64,000 nucleotides of DNA from Pseudomonas azerbaijanoccidentalis (GTDB taxonomy: Bacteria; Pseudomonadota; Gammaproteobacteria; Pseudomonadales; Pseudomonadaceae): contig NZ_JAHSTU010000004.1 of the NCBI RefSeq assembly GCF_019145495.1, forward strand, positions 620,001-684,000. The letters are read 5' to 3'. Below, in pieces: positions 25,934-34,829 of this stretch. The notes under the pieces were generated by a model. It had not been told where the DNA came from, searched no databases, and was given only the letters and a program-made list of their open reading frames with translations. Position 1 is the first letter of the stretch, and each line of letters starts with the position of its first letter. The position numbers and the translations under genes were made by a program.

Positions 25934-26022
25934 CGGAGTGTCAGTTGATACCCATGCTTCCAGACACACCGCATTCGCTATCAGGCTAGCTTCCACAGGT
26001 TTTGTTTTGGGTCAGTGACTGA

Positions 26023-28065
26023 TCAGAACGCTATCCGCCATTGCCCCGTCACGCCATAGCTGCGGCCATCACTGCCGGCTTCGCCATTGAGGCTGACGCC
26101 CAGGGTGTTGTTGGCCGATACCCGAAGATCCAGCCCGGCATCGACCAGCAGGCTGTCACGGTCCAGCGGCGCACCGTACACGGTGTAGTCGCGACCACCC
26201 GTCACTAGACGCTGGCGGGTGTAGCTGTAGAGTTCACCGTAGGTGTGCTTCCAGCCGGCGCTGAAACGCGGCGTCAGTTGCATGCCGTTATCCAGCCCAT
26301 TGATCTGTGCCAGGCGCAGCCCGAAGGTGCTGCTCAGGTTCTCATCACTCTGCCCATGGACTTTGAGTGCGGCAGCACCACCCTTTTCTGTGTAGCTGTC
26401 GCGTTGGTAGCGTTGATAGCCAATGCTGGCGAACGGTTCGAAGCTGACGTTCGCGCGCCCCAGGTTGTAACCCGCTTCTGCGAAGGCTTGTTGAGTGCTG
26501 GCATCGTAACGACCTTGCGGACGGTCCTTGAAACCAGCGAAGGCGACTTCGCGTTTGTTGTCGCCATCGTGCTGGCTGTAGGTCGCGCCCAGTCGAAAGG
26601 CGAAAGGCCCACTCTGGCGCAAGGCATAAACGCCCAGGTGCCAGCTGTCGAGATTGCCGTCGAGTTCACGGCTGTCCATGCGCGTCGCGGATTGACCGCC
26701 GATCACGCCCAGATACCAATGCTCGCTGATGCCCCAGTCAGCGCCCATCACCAAGCCTTCCGTGGAGTATTTCAAGTCCTGAAAGTCGCGATCCAGTTTG
26801 CCGCCATGACCCAACGCTTGAACCCACACCCGACCGTTGCCTTTGCTCCCGGCCGCCAGGCGAGGGGCGTTGTTTTGATTGACGGAGTTTCCTGCACGGT
26901 CCAACTGGCGCATGGCCGAGAGCATGCTGGTGCTCACCGGGCTGACGCTGTTCAGCGTGGTTTTGGTGAGGTTGGCGTTGCTGTCGCCGGTCAGTAGCTC
27001 GATGGCCAACGGTGCGGTGGTTGTGGTGGTGCCGAGCAAGGCCTTGATGGCAGCGTTTGGGGTTTGGGCTGGACTCTGTTCTGTGAGAGCCGCTTCAGGT
27101 GCAACAAGGTTGTGAATGAATTCCTCGGTGTTTTGATCAACTGCAAACTTTTCGAGGGGCACTTCGTTGCGGGCATACGTCAGGCCGACTCGGTTCTCTT
27201 CGTAGTTCGCCTGTGCGCTCATGAATGCCAGGTTGCTTTCGACATGAGCGAATTCACCCTCAACTTTGCCCGCTTCAATGATGGTGTACTCGCTGGTCTG
27301 TGGAAAATCCTCGCCTGCGCCGACCACTTTCAACGTCGCATTTCCAAGTCTGGCAGTACCCTCCACCTTGATGGTTTCGCTCGAACCCTCCGAATGCACT
27401 TCATAGGACAGGACCGCTGTTTTGGCGAGGTCCATGTCGCCTTTGACCTGGGGTGCGCCTTGCGCTTGATTGACGAGCATGTGCCCCATGACGTTGAGGG
27501 CTCCCACCGTTCCGCGGCCACTGAAGGTCGCTTGTTCGTAGATATCGACACGGCCGTCGATGCTCCCCGAATTGCTCAGGCTCCCCTGTACCCATGCGTC
27601 GCCAGCGATACGCCCCTCATTGTTCAGCGCCGCTTTTGCACGAACCAGAGCACCCGTGCTGAAGTCACCGGAACCGGTCAGCGTCCACGCACCCTTCTTT
27701 ACATCGAGTTGCTGGAACTGACGGCTTTCACCAAACGTTCCTCCTTTGGCGGCATCGAGTTGGAGGAGATTTTCGCCTGCGCCACCTTCCACGATCCCAT
27801 TGAACGCTTGCGGGGTCAGTACCCTGACCACTTCATCGGTATCGCCGAGTTGAAGCTTGTCCCAGTCATCTATGTTTTTGATGGAGTGGGGCGTGGCCGT
27901 TTTAGCGAACGCGTCGATGTCTTTGACCAGCGCCTGAATGGTTTTGTGGGTGGGAGGGGCGGGTTCAGAAGCGGGCTCTTGAGCCTGTGCGAACTCTGTA
28001 AAAGCCAAGGCTACTGCAATCGCCAGGGCGAGGTGTTGTGGTCGGTATTTGTGTTGAACGGGCAT
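26023..28065 (-). CDS. Autotransporter (type Va), short passenger
   Basis: A 680-aa outer-membrane protein. The signal peptide spans about residues 1-29 (ends FAQAQ). A unique helical-looking region (about 30-90; KTIQALVKDIDAFAKTATPH) replaces most of a passenger; then comes a linker region with short beta repeats and a C-terminal 12-strand autotransporter barrel (about 410-680) ending in aromatic F (QWRIAF). The segment from GTFGESRQFQQLDVKKGAWT to the end is clearly paralogous to the next gene. It should insert its barrel in the outer membrane and display the passenger. No catalytic motif is visible. Adhesion is only a family-based guess. Confidence 0.88.
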   Translation of the reverse strand: MPVQHKYRPQHLALAIAVALAFTEFAQAQEPASEPAPPTHKTIQALVKDIDAFAKTATPHSIKNIDDWDKLQLGDTDEVVRVLTPQAFNGIVEGGAGENLLQLDAAKGGTFGESRQFQQLDVKKGAWTLTGSGDFSTGALVRAKAALNNEGRIAGDAWVQGSLSNSGSIDGRVDIYEQATFSGRGTVGALNVMGHMLVNQAQGAPQVKGDMDLAKTAVLSYEVHSEGSSETIKVEGTARLGNATLKVVGAGEDFPQTSEYTIIEAGKVEGEFAHVESNLAFMSAQANYEENRVGLTYARNEVPLEKFAVDQNTEEFIHNLVAPEAALTEQSPAQTPNAAIKALLGTTTTTAPLAIELLTGDSNANLTKTTLNSVSPVSTSMLSAMRQLDRAGNSVNQNNAPRLAAGSKGNGRVWVQALGHGGKLDRDFQDLKYSTEGLVMGADWGISEHWYLGVIGGQSATRMDSRELDGNLDSWHLGVYALRQSGPFAFRLGATYSQHDGDNKREVAFAGFKDRPQGRYDASTQQAFAEAGYNLGRANVSFEPFASIGYQRYQRDSYTEKGGAAALKVHGQSDENLSSTFGLRLAQINGLDNGMQLTPRFSAGWKHTYGELYSYTRQRLVTGGRDYTVYGAPLDRDSLLVDAGLDLRVSANNTLGVSLNGEAGSDGRSYGVTGQWRIAF

Positions 28066-28175
28066 CGATTTTGGCCTCTTTTGTCAGGAGGCCAAACTCT
28101 AAAAGAGGGCTGTAAGCGCCGATGTCAGCTGCTTCCGGCGCCATTGCAGGGGGTGTCGTCGGGTGATGCGGAATA

Positions 28176-28205
28176 AAATACAGCCGCACGCAGACGGCTG
28201 TATTT
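28176..28205 (-). terminator. Terminator after the second autotransporter gene
   Basis: An AAATACAGCC/GGCTGTATTT stem with a 10-nt loop, about 60 bp past the stop; on the minus strand the stem ends in a T-rich run. It separates the two autotransporter genes. Confidence 0.7.
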
Positions 28206-28265
28206 GTCGGTGTCGGCCAGACGCTTTTTCTTACGACATAACCGGACGGACACGGCTAGCCACGA

Positions 28266-31229
28266 TCAGAAACTCATCTGCCACTGCCCGATCAGCCCGT
28301 GATTGCGGCTGTTGTTGCCGATTTCGCCGCTGTAGCCGATGCCCAGTGTGTGGCGTGCAGACAGGCCGACATCCAGCCCGGCTTCCAGTACCAGGCTGTC
28401 ACGATCCAGCGAACTGCCATCGACACTGAACGCCGTACCGCCCACCACAAATGCCTGGCGGGTCGAGTTGCTGACGCTGCCATAGGTATGTTTCCAGCCG
28501 GCGGTCATGCGCGGGGTCAGGCTCATGCCATTGTCCAGACTGTTCAAGTGGGCCAGGCGCAGGCCGAAGGTGGTGCTGAAGTTGTCCTCGGTTTGGCTGT
28601 CCACTTGCAGGGCGGCGGCGCCGCCTTTTTCTTCGTAGCTGTCGCGGTGGTAGCGCTGGTAGCCCAGGCTTGCGAATGGCTCGGCACTGAGGCGCCCGCT
28701 GCCCATGGTGTAACCGAGTTCGGCGAACGCCTGTTGGCTGTCGGCGTCGTAGTCACCTTCAGGCCGGTCGCTGAAGCCGTTGAAGGCGACGGTCCGTTTG
28801 CTTTCGCCTTGGTGGCCGCTGTACGCCGCACCGAGGCGCAAAGCCAACGGACCGCTTTGGCGCAGGGCATACACACCGGCATGCCAGCTCTCGACATTGC
28901 CATCGACGCCGGTGGCATCCAGGTCGGTTTTTGAGTAACCGCCAAGCACACCGAAACGCCATTGCTCATCGAAGGCCCAATCGGCGCCGAGTACCGTGCC
29001 TTTGCTGCGTTGTTCCAGGCCGCTGCTGCCGTGTTCGCCATCGAGCTTGCCGTAGCCGCCAATGGCTTGCAGCCAGAGTCGGCCTTGGGCATTCGGGTCG
29101 TTGAGGTTGCGCGCTTCGCGGGGCACGCCATTCGCGGCCAGGACCGGGGTGTCGTGCTGGTCGAGGCCCACCAGCAGGCTGGTGCCACCGCCCATCTGAT
29201 GCATGGCCGACAGCATGCTGCCACCGACCTGACTGCTGGCGCCGAGGGTCGCGCTGGTCAGGTTGGCATTGCTGGCGCCGCTCAGTTGTTCGATCGCAGC
29301 ACCGGCCGTGGCGTTGGTGGTGTTGAGCAATGCGTTGTACAGCGCGTTGCCCTTGCCGAGGCTCGCCAGGCTGTTGGCGGCGCGGCCGCCGTTGCCGGTG
29401 GTGGCGAACTCATTGAAGGCGACATCGTTGCGGGTATAAGTCAGGTCGACCTGAGTCGGTGTGTAAGCCAGGGTAGGTGTCAGAAACGCGTAGTCGCTGG
29501 TGACCTTGCCGAAGGTGCCGTTCACGCTCTCTGCCTGCAATACGGTGTACTGGCTTTGCCACGGGTAGGTGCCGCTGCCGGGATTTACCGCCAGGGTCGC
29601 GCCATTGAGGTTGGCCGTGCCGCCGACCCTGATTGGTGCGCTGCTGCCATCGGCGTTGACGCCATAGGCTATCGTCGAGCCGCTGCCCATGGTCAGGTCG
29701 TGGGTGATGGTCGCGGTGCCGAAGTGAGTGCTCGTCTGCAAGGTGCCATTGACCAGCAAGTTGCCCACTGAGCCGCCGCCGGCATACACGCCACCGGCAT
29801 CGACAGTCACGCTGCCGGCAATGCTGCCCTGATTGATCAGGGTCGCGCCATTGCGTATCGCGCCGCCGTCACTGAAGTCGCCGTTGCCGCTCAGGGTCCA
29901 GGCGCCTTGCTGAACCTCCAGCCATTCGAAGTTGCGGCTGCTGCCGAAGCTGCCACCCAACGCATCGTCCATTACCACGCGGTCGTAACCGCTGCCGCCA
30001 TCGACAACGCCAATGAAGCGGCTGCCGTTGCGCAAGGTCAGGTTGTCGTTGCCGCCACCCAAGTCCAGCGCCAGGCCGTTGCTGCCGCTGAGGGTGCCGC
30101 CGTTGATGACGCTGTCAGCGAATTCGCCCACGAACTTCACGCCGAAGCCATCCAGGCCCTGGATTGTGCCGAAGTTTTCCAGCGTGGTCGCCGCCAGCCC
30201 CGGCCCTCCGCTGCCGTCGTCGACCAGGATCGCGCTGTTGGCGCCGCTGATCATCGCGCCTTGGGCGTTCAGCACATAGCCGCCACCGAGCGCGATACCT
30301 TCGCTGCCGTTGGCGAAGCCGTTCTTGTCCACGCCCCCGGCACCGACGCCTTGAATGGTGCCGTAGTTTTCGATGTGGGCGATTTTGTCGATGTCTACGC
30401 CATCACCGTCGCCATTGGGTTGCAACCCGGAATACGCGCCAGTGATGGTGCCGTGGTTGATCACGGTGCCGTCGCCGTCGGAACCAAAACCGGAGCCGTT
30501 GCGCCCGGTGATTTGCCCATAGTTGGTAACGGTCGCACCCAGATCGGTGGTGATGCCGTGGCGTCCACCGGAAATGGTGCCGTAGTTGGTCACGGTCACG
30601 CCGGTAGCTGAATCGATGTCGATGCCATCGAACTTCTGGTCGGCGTTGTTCGAGTCGCCGGTGGAAATCTCGCCATGGTTGATGATGGTCGCATTGGCGC
30701 CGGTCTTCATGCCGTCGCTGGCGTCGCCACGGATCAGCCCGCCCGCGCGGTTGATGATCGTGGTCGTGGCCCCGGCACTGCGCAGTGCGTCCAGATCAAG
30801 GGCTTGGCCGGTGGTGGAGCGGATGATGCCGCTGTTATCGATCAACAGGCTGCCGCTGACGACGTTGCTGTCGATGCGCAACGCGTCGTTGAAGCCCAGA
30901 ATCTGCCCGCCAGCGCGGTTGTAAATGCTGTAGTTGCGCGCCTGGGTCAGGTCGCCGCTGCTGTCGATTGCCCGGCCACCGGTCGAAACGATCTGCCCCG
31001 CGTTATCAATCACCACGCCAGCCCCGACCGTACCGTCCTTGAGGGTGACAGCCTTGCCGGCATTGGTAATGCTGCCCGGCGCCGAGATCGTCAGGGTGTC
31101 GGCCCCGCCCAAAGTTTGCGCGGTAGTGGTGGCTGTGTCGATCTGCACCGTTTTATACGGAGCGGCACCGGCCCCTGTGCTGATCAACAGGGAAATGATG
31201 AGCGCCAAACGCTGGGGCGAGAAGGGCAT
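28266..31229 (-). CDS. Autotransporter (type Va), beta-helical passenger
   Basis: A 987-aa protein. The signal peptide is about residues 1-22 (ends GAGAAP). The passenger (about 25-480) is built of repeats of the N-x-G-T-I-x-G type (VTNYGTISGG, INHGTITGAY, VTNYGQITGR), which fold into a right-handed beta-helix. A linker is followed by a C-terminal barrel (about 715-987) that ends QWQMSF. Barrel and linker match the upstream-lying paralogue at 26023-28065 closely (YALRQSGP, EKGGAAAL, WKHTYG). It likely exposes an adhesin-like fibre on the cell surface. No protease or lipase triad is evident. Confidence 0.9.
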   Translation of the reverse strand: MPFSPQRLALIISLLISTGAGAAPYKTVQIDTATTTAQTLGGADTLTISAPGSITNAGKAVTLKDGTVGAGVVIDNAGQIVSTGGRAIDSSGDLTQARNYSIYNRAGGQILGFNDALRIDSNVVSGSLLIDNSGIIRSTTGQALDLDALRSAGATTTIINRAGGLIRGDASDGMKTGANATIINHGEISTGDSNNADQKFDGIDIDSATGVTVTNYGTISGGRHGITTDLGATVTNYGQITGRNGSGFGSDGDGTVINHGTITGAYSGLQPNGDGDGVDIDKIAHIENYGTIQGVGAGGVDKNGFANGSEGIALGGGYVLNAQGAMISGANSAILVDDGSGGPGLAATTLENFGTIQGLDGFGVKFVGEFADSVINGGTLSGSNGLALDLGGGNDNLTLRNGSRFIGVVDGGSGYDRVVMDDALGGSFGSSRNFEWLEVQQGAWTLSGNGDFSDGGAIRNGATLINQGSIAGSVTVDAGGVYAGGGSVGNLLVNGTLQTSTHFGTATITHDLTMGSGSTIAYGVNADGSSAPIRVGGTANLNGATLAVNPGSGTYPWQSQYTVLQAESVNGTFGKVTSDYAFLTPTLAYTPTQVDLTYTRNDVAFNEFATTGNGGRAANSLASLGKGNALYNALLNTTNATAGAAIEQLSGASNANLTSATLGASSQVGGSMLSAMHQMGGGTSLLVGLDQHDTPVLAANGVPREARNLNDPNAQGRLWLQAIGGYGKLDGEHGSSGLEQRSKGTVLGADWAFDEQWRFGVLGGYSKTDLDATGVDGNVESWHAGVYALRQSGPLALRLGAAYSGHQGESKRTVAFNGFSDRPEGDYDADSQQAFAELGYTMGSGRLSAEPFASLGYQRYHRDSYEEKGGAAALQVDSQTEDNFSTTFGLRLAHLNSLDNGMSLTPRMTAGWKHTYGSVSNSTRQAFVVGGTAFSVDGSSLDRDSLVLEAGLDVGLSARHTLGIGYSGEIGNNSRNHGLIGQWQMSF

Positions 31230-31317
31230 GGTTGGACGGCCTTTTTGTTATAAGCGGGGCGTCCTGTATAGCGGAGGGTTTTTACAGATTGATGTATTCG
31301 CCATTTGTTTGAAGAGC

Positions 31318-31376
31318 AAAAGATCGCAGCCTTCGGCAGCTCCTACAGGGTGTACACCGAAGGCTGCGATCTTTTG
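31318..31376. repeat. Shortened REPIN
   Basis: The left arm is complete (GATCGCAGCCTTCGGCAGCT) but the right arm keeps only CCGAAGGCTGCGATC; the TGTAGGAGCTG end is missing. It is located between the convergent-facing ends upstream of the autotransporter promoter and after the GNAT gene. Confidence 0.85.
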
Positions 31377-31380
31377 ATTT

Positions 31381-32052
31381 TTAGCTACGGCACTCGGCAA
31401 GCGACTTCACCTGCCCCGAAGCCGTCTGGTTTTCATCGCTCAACCATTGCTCGAAGCCCGCCCCAATCGCTGGCCATTCCGAGTCCAGGATCGAGTACCA
31501 CGCGGTGTCGCGGTTCTGGCCCTTGACCACCATGTGCTGACGGAAAATGCCTTCGAAGCTGAAGCCCAGGCGCTCGGCCGCATACTTGGAGCGAGCGTTG
31601 CCGTTGTTGCATTTCCACTCCAGGCGGCGGTAGCCCAGGGCGAACGCTTCCTTGGCCAGCAGGTAAACGGCCTCGGTACTTTTCGGTGAGCGCTGCATTG
31701 GCGCGCCGAAGGTGACGTGGCCGATTTCGATGCGACCCTGGGCAGGGACAATCGACATCAGGCTGAGGATGCCTTGCACTTCGCCGCTGGCGCGATCGAT
31801 CACGCTGAAGAAGTAGGGGTCGCTGGCGGCGGCGTGGTTGTTCAGCCAGTCGTTGAAAATACTGCGCTCGGGGAAGGGGCCGTAAGGCAGATAGTCCCAG
31901 AGTTTCGGGTCGGCATCGGGGCCTTGCAGCGCCTTGAACAACTCATCTGCGTGGCGTGCCGGGTCGAGTCTTTCCAGGCGGATGAAACGCCCTTCGAGCA
32001 GTGTTGTCGTGGGGGGCGGGACGCCTTTCCAGTCCGTGAGTGAAGTCGACAT
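31381..32052 (-). CDS. GNAT acetyltransferase, RimJ/RimL-like
   Basis: A 223-aa GNAT protein with EGRFIRLERLDPARH at the start, the acetyl-CoA region QRSPKSTEAVYLLAKEAF (about residues 130-148) and the RLEWKCNNGNARSKYAAERLGF segment characteristic of the Acetyltransf_3 group that modifies protein N-termini or small amines. AAGGAG lies 7 bp before the ATG. It is last in the paiB-GNAT-GNAT operon, 17 bp after the second GNAT gene. Substrate unknown. Confidence 0.85.
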   Translation of the reverse strand: MSTSLTDWKGVPPPTTTLLEGRFIRLERLDPARHADELFKALQGPDADPKLWDYLPYGPFPERSIFNDWLNNHAAASDPYFFSVIDRASGEVQGILSLMSIVPAQGRIEIGHVTFGAPMQRSPKSTEAVYLLAKEAFALGYRRLEWKCNNGNARSKYAAERLGFSFEGIFRQHMVVKGQNRDTAWYSILDSEWPAIGAGFEQWLSDENQTASGQVKSLAECRS

Positions 32053-32069
32053 GTTGTTCTCCTTGAACC

Positions 32070-32516
32070 TTAAATGGCTTTGCGAAACTGGATGAAACCA
32101 GGGCGTTCGGCGATGCGCTCGTAGAGCTGGATCGCGGTGGCGTTGGTTTCGTGGGTCAGCCAATGCACCTTGTTGCAGCCGTCGGCCTTGGCCGTGGTGT
32201 AGACGAATTCGATCAACTGCCGGCCAACACCGGTGCCGCGAGTTTCCGGCGCTACCAACAAGTCTTGCAGGTAGCAGGAATTTTCAATGGCCCAGTTCGA
32301 ACGATGGTAAATGAAATGCACCATGCCCACCGCTTTACCGTCGACCCAGGCGAGGGCGGCGTGGGTCGGTTCGTTCGGGTCGAGCATGCGCTGCCAGGAG
32401 CTTTGAGTGACGGCCTCCGGCAATTCGGTTTTGTAAAAGCGCAGGTAGGCTTGCCACAACGGCAGCCAAGCGGCGTGGTCGTCAGCGCGGACCTGGCGGA
32501 TGTCGATCTGGCTCAT
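32070..32516 (-). CDS. GNAT N-acetyltransferase
   Basis: A 148-aa GNAT protein with the acetyl-CoA loop APETRGTGVGRQLIEFV (about residues 92-108), YLQDLLV before it and THETNATAIQLYERIAERPGF after it. The substrate is unknown; its relatives act on diamines or amino-acid-like compounds. The start at 32516 has AAGGA 6 bp upstream, and lies 2 bp from the stop of the PaiB-like gene, so the two are coupled. Confidence 0.87.
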   Translation of the reverse strand: MSQIDIRQVRADDHAAWLPLWQAYLRFYKTELPEAVTQSSWQRMLDPNEPTHAALAWVDGKAVGMVHFIYHRSNWAIENSCYLQDLLVAPETRGTGVGRQLIEFVYTTAKADGCNKVHWLTHETNATAIQLYERIAERPGFIQFRKAI

Positions 32517-32518
32517 GT

Positions 32519-33148
32519 TCATTCCTTGGGCATCAATTGGGCGAGGGTTTGGTCGTTGACGTCGGGGCTGGCGGCCAGGCCTTCGCGGACGCCGGCGATA
32601 TCGGCCGCGCTGCGGTTTTGGCTGAGCTTGCGCTTGCCTTCCAGGCGGTCGATGGGAATGGCAAAACCGACGATAGCCTTGAGCATGCCGTCGATGTAAT
32701 CGGCGGGGGCATCGGCCACTGACCATGGTTGAGCGCGGCCCGCTTCATGGCGATCAGTGAGGGTGCTGACGATGTCGAGCAGTCGCCCGCCATCACTGAA
32801 GGTTTCGGCCCGACCATAGGCATGTACAGCGACGTAGTTCCAGGTGGGCACGACTTTGCCGTGCTCGGCCTTGCTCGGATAGAAGCCGGGGCTGACGTAG
32901 GCGTCGGCACCGGAAAAAATCAGCAAGGCTTCGGCACCGTCGCGCAGGTCTTTCCACTGGGGATTGGCTTTGGCCAAATGCCCGTACAACGTGCCGTTCG
33001 AACCTTGCTCGCAATGCAGCAGCACCGGCACATGACTGGCTTGCAGACCGCTTTCGCCGTGGGTCACCAAAATGGCCAGACGGGAAGCGAGGATCAGTTC
33101 ATGCAGTTGGGACAAATCATCGATGGCAAAAGCGCGCGGCGTGTACAT
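32519..33148 (-). CDS. PaiB-family FMN-binding split-barrel protein
   Basis: A 209-aa protein of the FMN-binding negative transcriptional regulator family (Bacillus PaiB). Typical features: YTPRAFAIDD at the start, ASHVPVLLHCE, GHLAKANPQWK, YVSPGFYPSKAEHGKVVPTWNYVAVHAYG in the middle (seen as shorter motifs: PTWNY, VHAYG) and QNRSAADIAGV at the end. The fold resembles pyridoxamine-phosphate oxidase. The start at 33148 follows AAGGAAAA. The operon with two acetyltransferases echoes paiA-paiB of Bacillus, where PaiA is a polyamine acetyltransferase. A role linked to amine acetylation is inferred. Confidence 0.82.
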   Translation of the reverse strand: MYTPRAFAIDDLSQLHELILASRLAILVTHGESGLQASHVPVLLHCEQGSNGTLYGHLAKANPQWKDLRDGAEALLIFSGADAYVSPGFYPSKAEHGKVVPTWNYVAVHAYGRAETFSDGGRLLDIVSTLTDRHEAGRAQPWSVADAPADYIDGMLKAIVGFAIPIDRLEGKRKLSQNRSAADIAGVREGLAASPDVNDQTLAQLMPKE

Positions 33149-33240
33149 GGAGATATTTTCCTTGGCGAATGCTTGCATCCTAGGCAGGCTATTGGTCTGT
33201 TGTAAGAGCCATTAATGACCAATTTCATGGGTCCATTGCG

Positions 33241-34794
33241 ATGACAAGCGAACCACTGTCCCTGACCTTCAACCCGGCGGGTATCGAACTCGATCGTCGC
33301 CAAGGGCTGAGCCGCCAGCTGTACCAGGCGTTGCGCGCGCGCGTGTTGGACGGGCGATTGGCCAGCGGAACGCGTTTGCCGGCCAGCCGTGACCTGGCAG
33401 CCGCGTTGGCGATTTCCCGTAACAGCGTGGTCCGTGCCTATGATCAGTTGTACGCCGAAGGGTTTATCGAAGGGCGGGTGGGTGACGGGACTTATGTCGC
33501 GCAATTGCCTCAGACAAGCGTGCCGACGAAAAAACTATCCACAAAAATATCCACAGGCTTTTCAACAGGGTTACCCACAGCCTTATCCACAAATTGGCTC
33601 GATTTACCTGTGGATCCATCCAGCAAAGTTATCCACAACGATCCGTTGACGCGGGTCAAAAACAACCATCTGGCCAGTCCACCGAGCGGTCCGCCGCGAG
33701 CATTTCGCGTCGGTGTTCCGGCGTTCGATCTGTTTCCATTCGAGGTCTGGGCCAAGCTGAATGCGGCTTTCTGGCGCAAGCCGGATTTTCAACAACTGTG
33801 CTACGGCGATCCGGCAGGCGATGCTCGCTTGCGCGGGATGATCGCCGCGTATTTGCGCAGTTCCCGTGGCATGCAGTGCTCTGCTGAACAAATTCTGATC
33901 ACCAGTGGTGCGCAGCAGGGGATTAGCCTTTGTGCACAGTTGCTGGTGGAGCCCGGCGACGGGGTGGCGATTGAAAATCCGGGGTATCGGGCGGCCGGTC
34001 ATGCCTTCGCCGTGGCGGGGGCGCGACTGCACGGTGTGACGGTGGACAGTGAGGGCATCAATTGCAGTGAGCTGGCGCGGCTTGATAATTGTCGGCTGAC
34101 CTACGTGACGCCGTCGCACCAGTATCCCACCGGCGTGGTGATGAGCCTGGCACGCCGCCTTGAGCTGCTGGCTTGGGCGGAGCGCACCCAGGGCTGGATC
34201 GTCGAGGATGATTACGATGGCGAGTACCGTTACAGCGGTGCACCACTGGCGCCTTTGGCAGCGCTCGATCGTCACGGGCGAGTGCTGTATGTCGGCACGT
34301 TCGGCAAAGTCGCTTTTCCAGCGTTGCGACTCGGTTATCTGGTGTTGCCGCCGGGGCTGGTACAACCCTTTTCGCAGCGACGTGCGGTGGACGTGCGGCA
34401 TTCCGAAGTCAGTACCCAGGCGGTAATGGCCGAGTTCATGGCCGCCGGGCATTTCCAGCGGCACATCCGGCGCATGCGGCGTGCAGCGCTGAGTCGGCGA
34501 AATACTTTGCTCAATGCTTGGCCGCTGACTATTTCTGGTGTCGGCAAGCTGCCCATCGTCACCGCAGGCTTGCACATGACCGTGCCCGTTGACAGCGTGG
34601 CCCGTGAACGCGAGTTGATCGAGTTGGCCAGCCGCGTCGATGTCGAGGTCAATGGCTTGAGCAGCTACTGGCTGCCGGAGTCCACAACCCCGATGGACCA
34701 ACGCGCCGGGCTGGTGCTGGGCTTTGCCGCGGTGCCCGAAACAGATATCGAGGCGGCGCTGCAACGGTTAAGGGCCGTGTGGCATGCGGGTTGA
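33241..34794 (+). CDS. MocR/PdxR-family GntR-aminotransferase regulator
   Basis: A 517-aa regulator. The N-terminal GntR winged HTH (residues about 20-85; LPASRDLAAALAISRNSVVRAYDQLY) is joined by a 60-residue linker to a fold-type-I aminotransferase domain. The PLP-binding Lys is probably K356 in YVGTFGKVAFPALRLGYL, and VEDDYDGEYRY provides the PLP-ring Asp. It is divergent from the paiB-GNAT operon across 92 bp, so it likely controls that operon or itself. The linker is coded by repetitive DNA with TATCCACA units, giving Ser-Thr repeats (LSTKISTGFSTGLPTALST). Confidence 0.87.
   Translation: MTSEPLSLTFNPAGIELDRRQGLSRQLYQALRARVLDGRLASGTRLPASRDLAAALAISRNSVVRAYDQLYAEGFIEGRVGDGTYVAQLPQTSVPTKKLSTKISTGFSTGLPTALSTNWLDLPVDPSSKVIHNDPLTRVKNNHLASPPSGPPRAFRVGVPAFDLFPFEVWAKLNAAFWRKPDFQQLCYGDPAGDARLRGMIAAYLRSSRGMQCSAEQILITSGAQQGISLCAQLLVEPGDGVAIENPGYRAAGHAFAVAGARLHGVTVDSEGINCSELARLDNCRLTYVTPSHQYPTGVVMSLARRLELLAWAERTQGWIVEDDYDGEYRYSGAPLAPLAALDRHGRVLYVGTFGKVAFPALRLGYLVLPPGLVQPFSQRRAVDVRHSEVSTQAVMAEFMAAGHFQRHIRRMRRAALSRRNTLLNAWPLTISGVGKLPIVTAGLHMTVPVDSVARERELIELASRVDVEVNGLSSYWLPESTTPMDQRAGLVLGFAAVPETDIEAALQRLRAVWHAG
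33535..33637. promoter_or_regulatory. Cluster of DnaA-box-like 9-mers inside the mocR-type gene
   Basis: Six sites in 103 bp: CTATCCACA (33535), ATATCCACA (33547), TTACCCACA (33571), TTATCCACA (33583), the reverse GGATCCACA (33609-33617) and TTATCCACA (33629). Two are perfect matches to the strong DnaA box TTATCCACA; the others differ at one or two positions. Five read in one direction. DnaA binding is inferred from the consensus only. Confidence 0.45.
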
Positions 34795-34829
34795 AGCGCG
34801 CGCAGTGGCAGTCCGCGCGCGGATGGTAA

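Noticed and set aside
22485..25996. Long minus-strand reading frames opposite pycA-pycB
   Set aside because: They are antisense shadows of strongly conserved GC-rich genes; no ribosome sites and composition like reversed coding DNA.
26023..26060. Frameshifted or truncated autotransporter pseudogene
   Set aside because: The 680-aa frame is intact with signal peptide and a complete barrel ending in Phe, so it is not a broken copy of its neighbour.
28299..31253. Several plus-strand reading frames opposite the second autotransporter
   Set aside because: Low-complexity Ala/Val/Gly translations typical of the reverse strand of repetitive passenger DNA.
33535..33637. Reading the DnaA-box cluster as an origin of replication
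   Set aside because: No AT-rich unwinding element, no dnaA/dnaN/gidA neighbours, and it lies inside a coding region.
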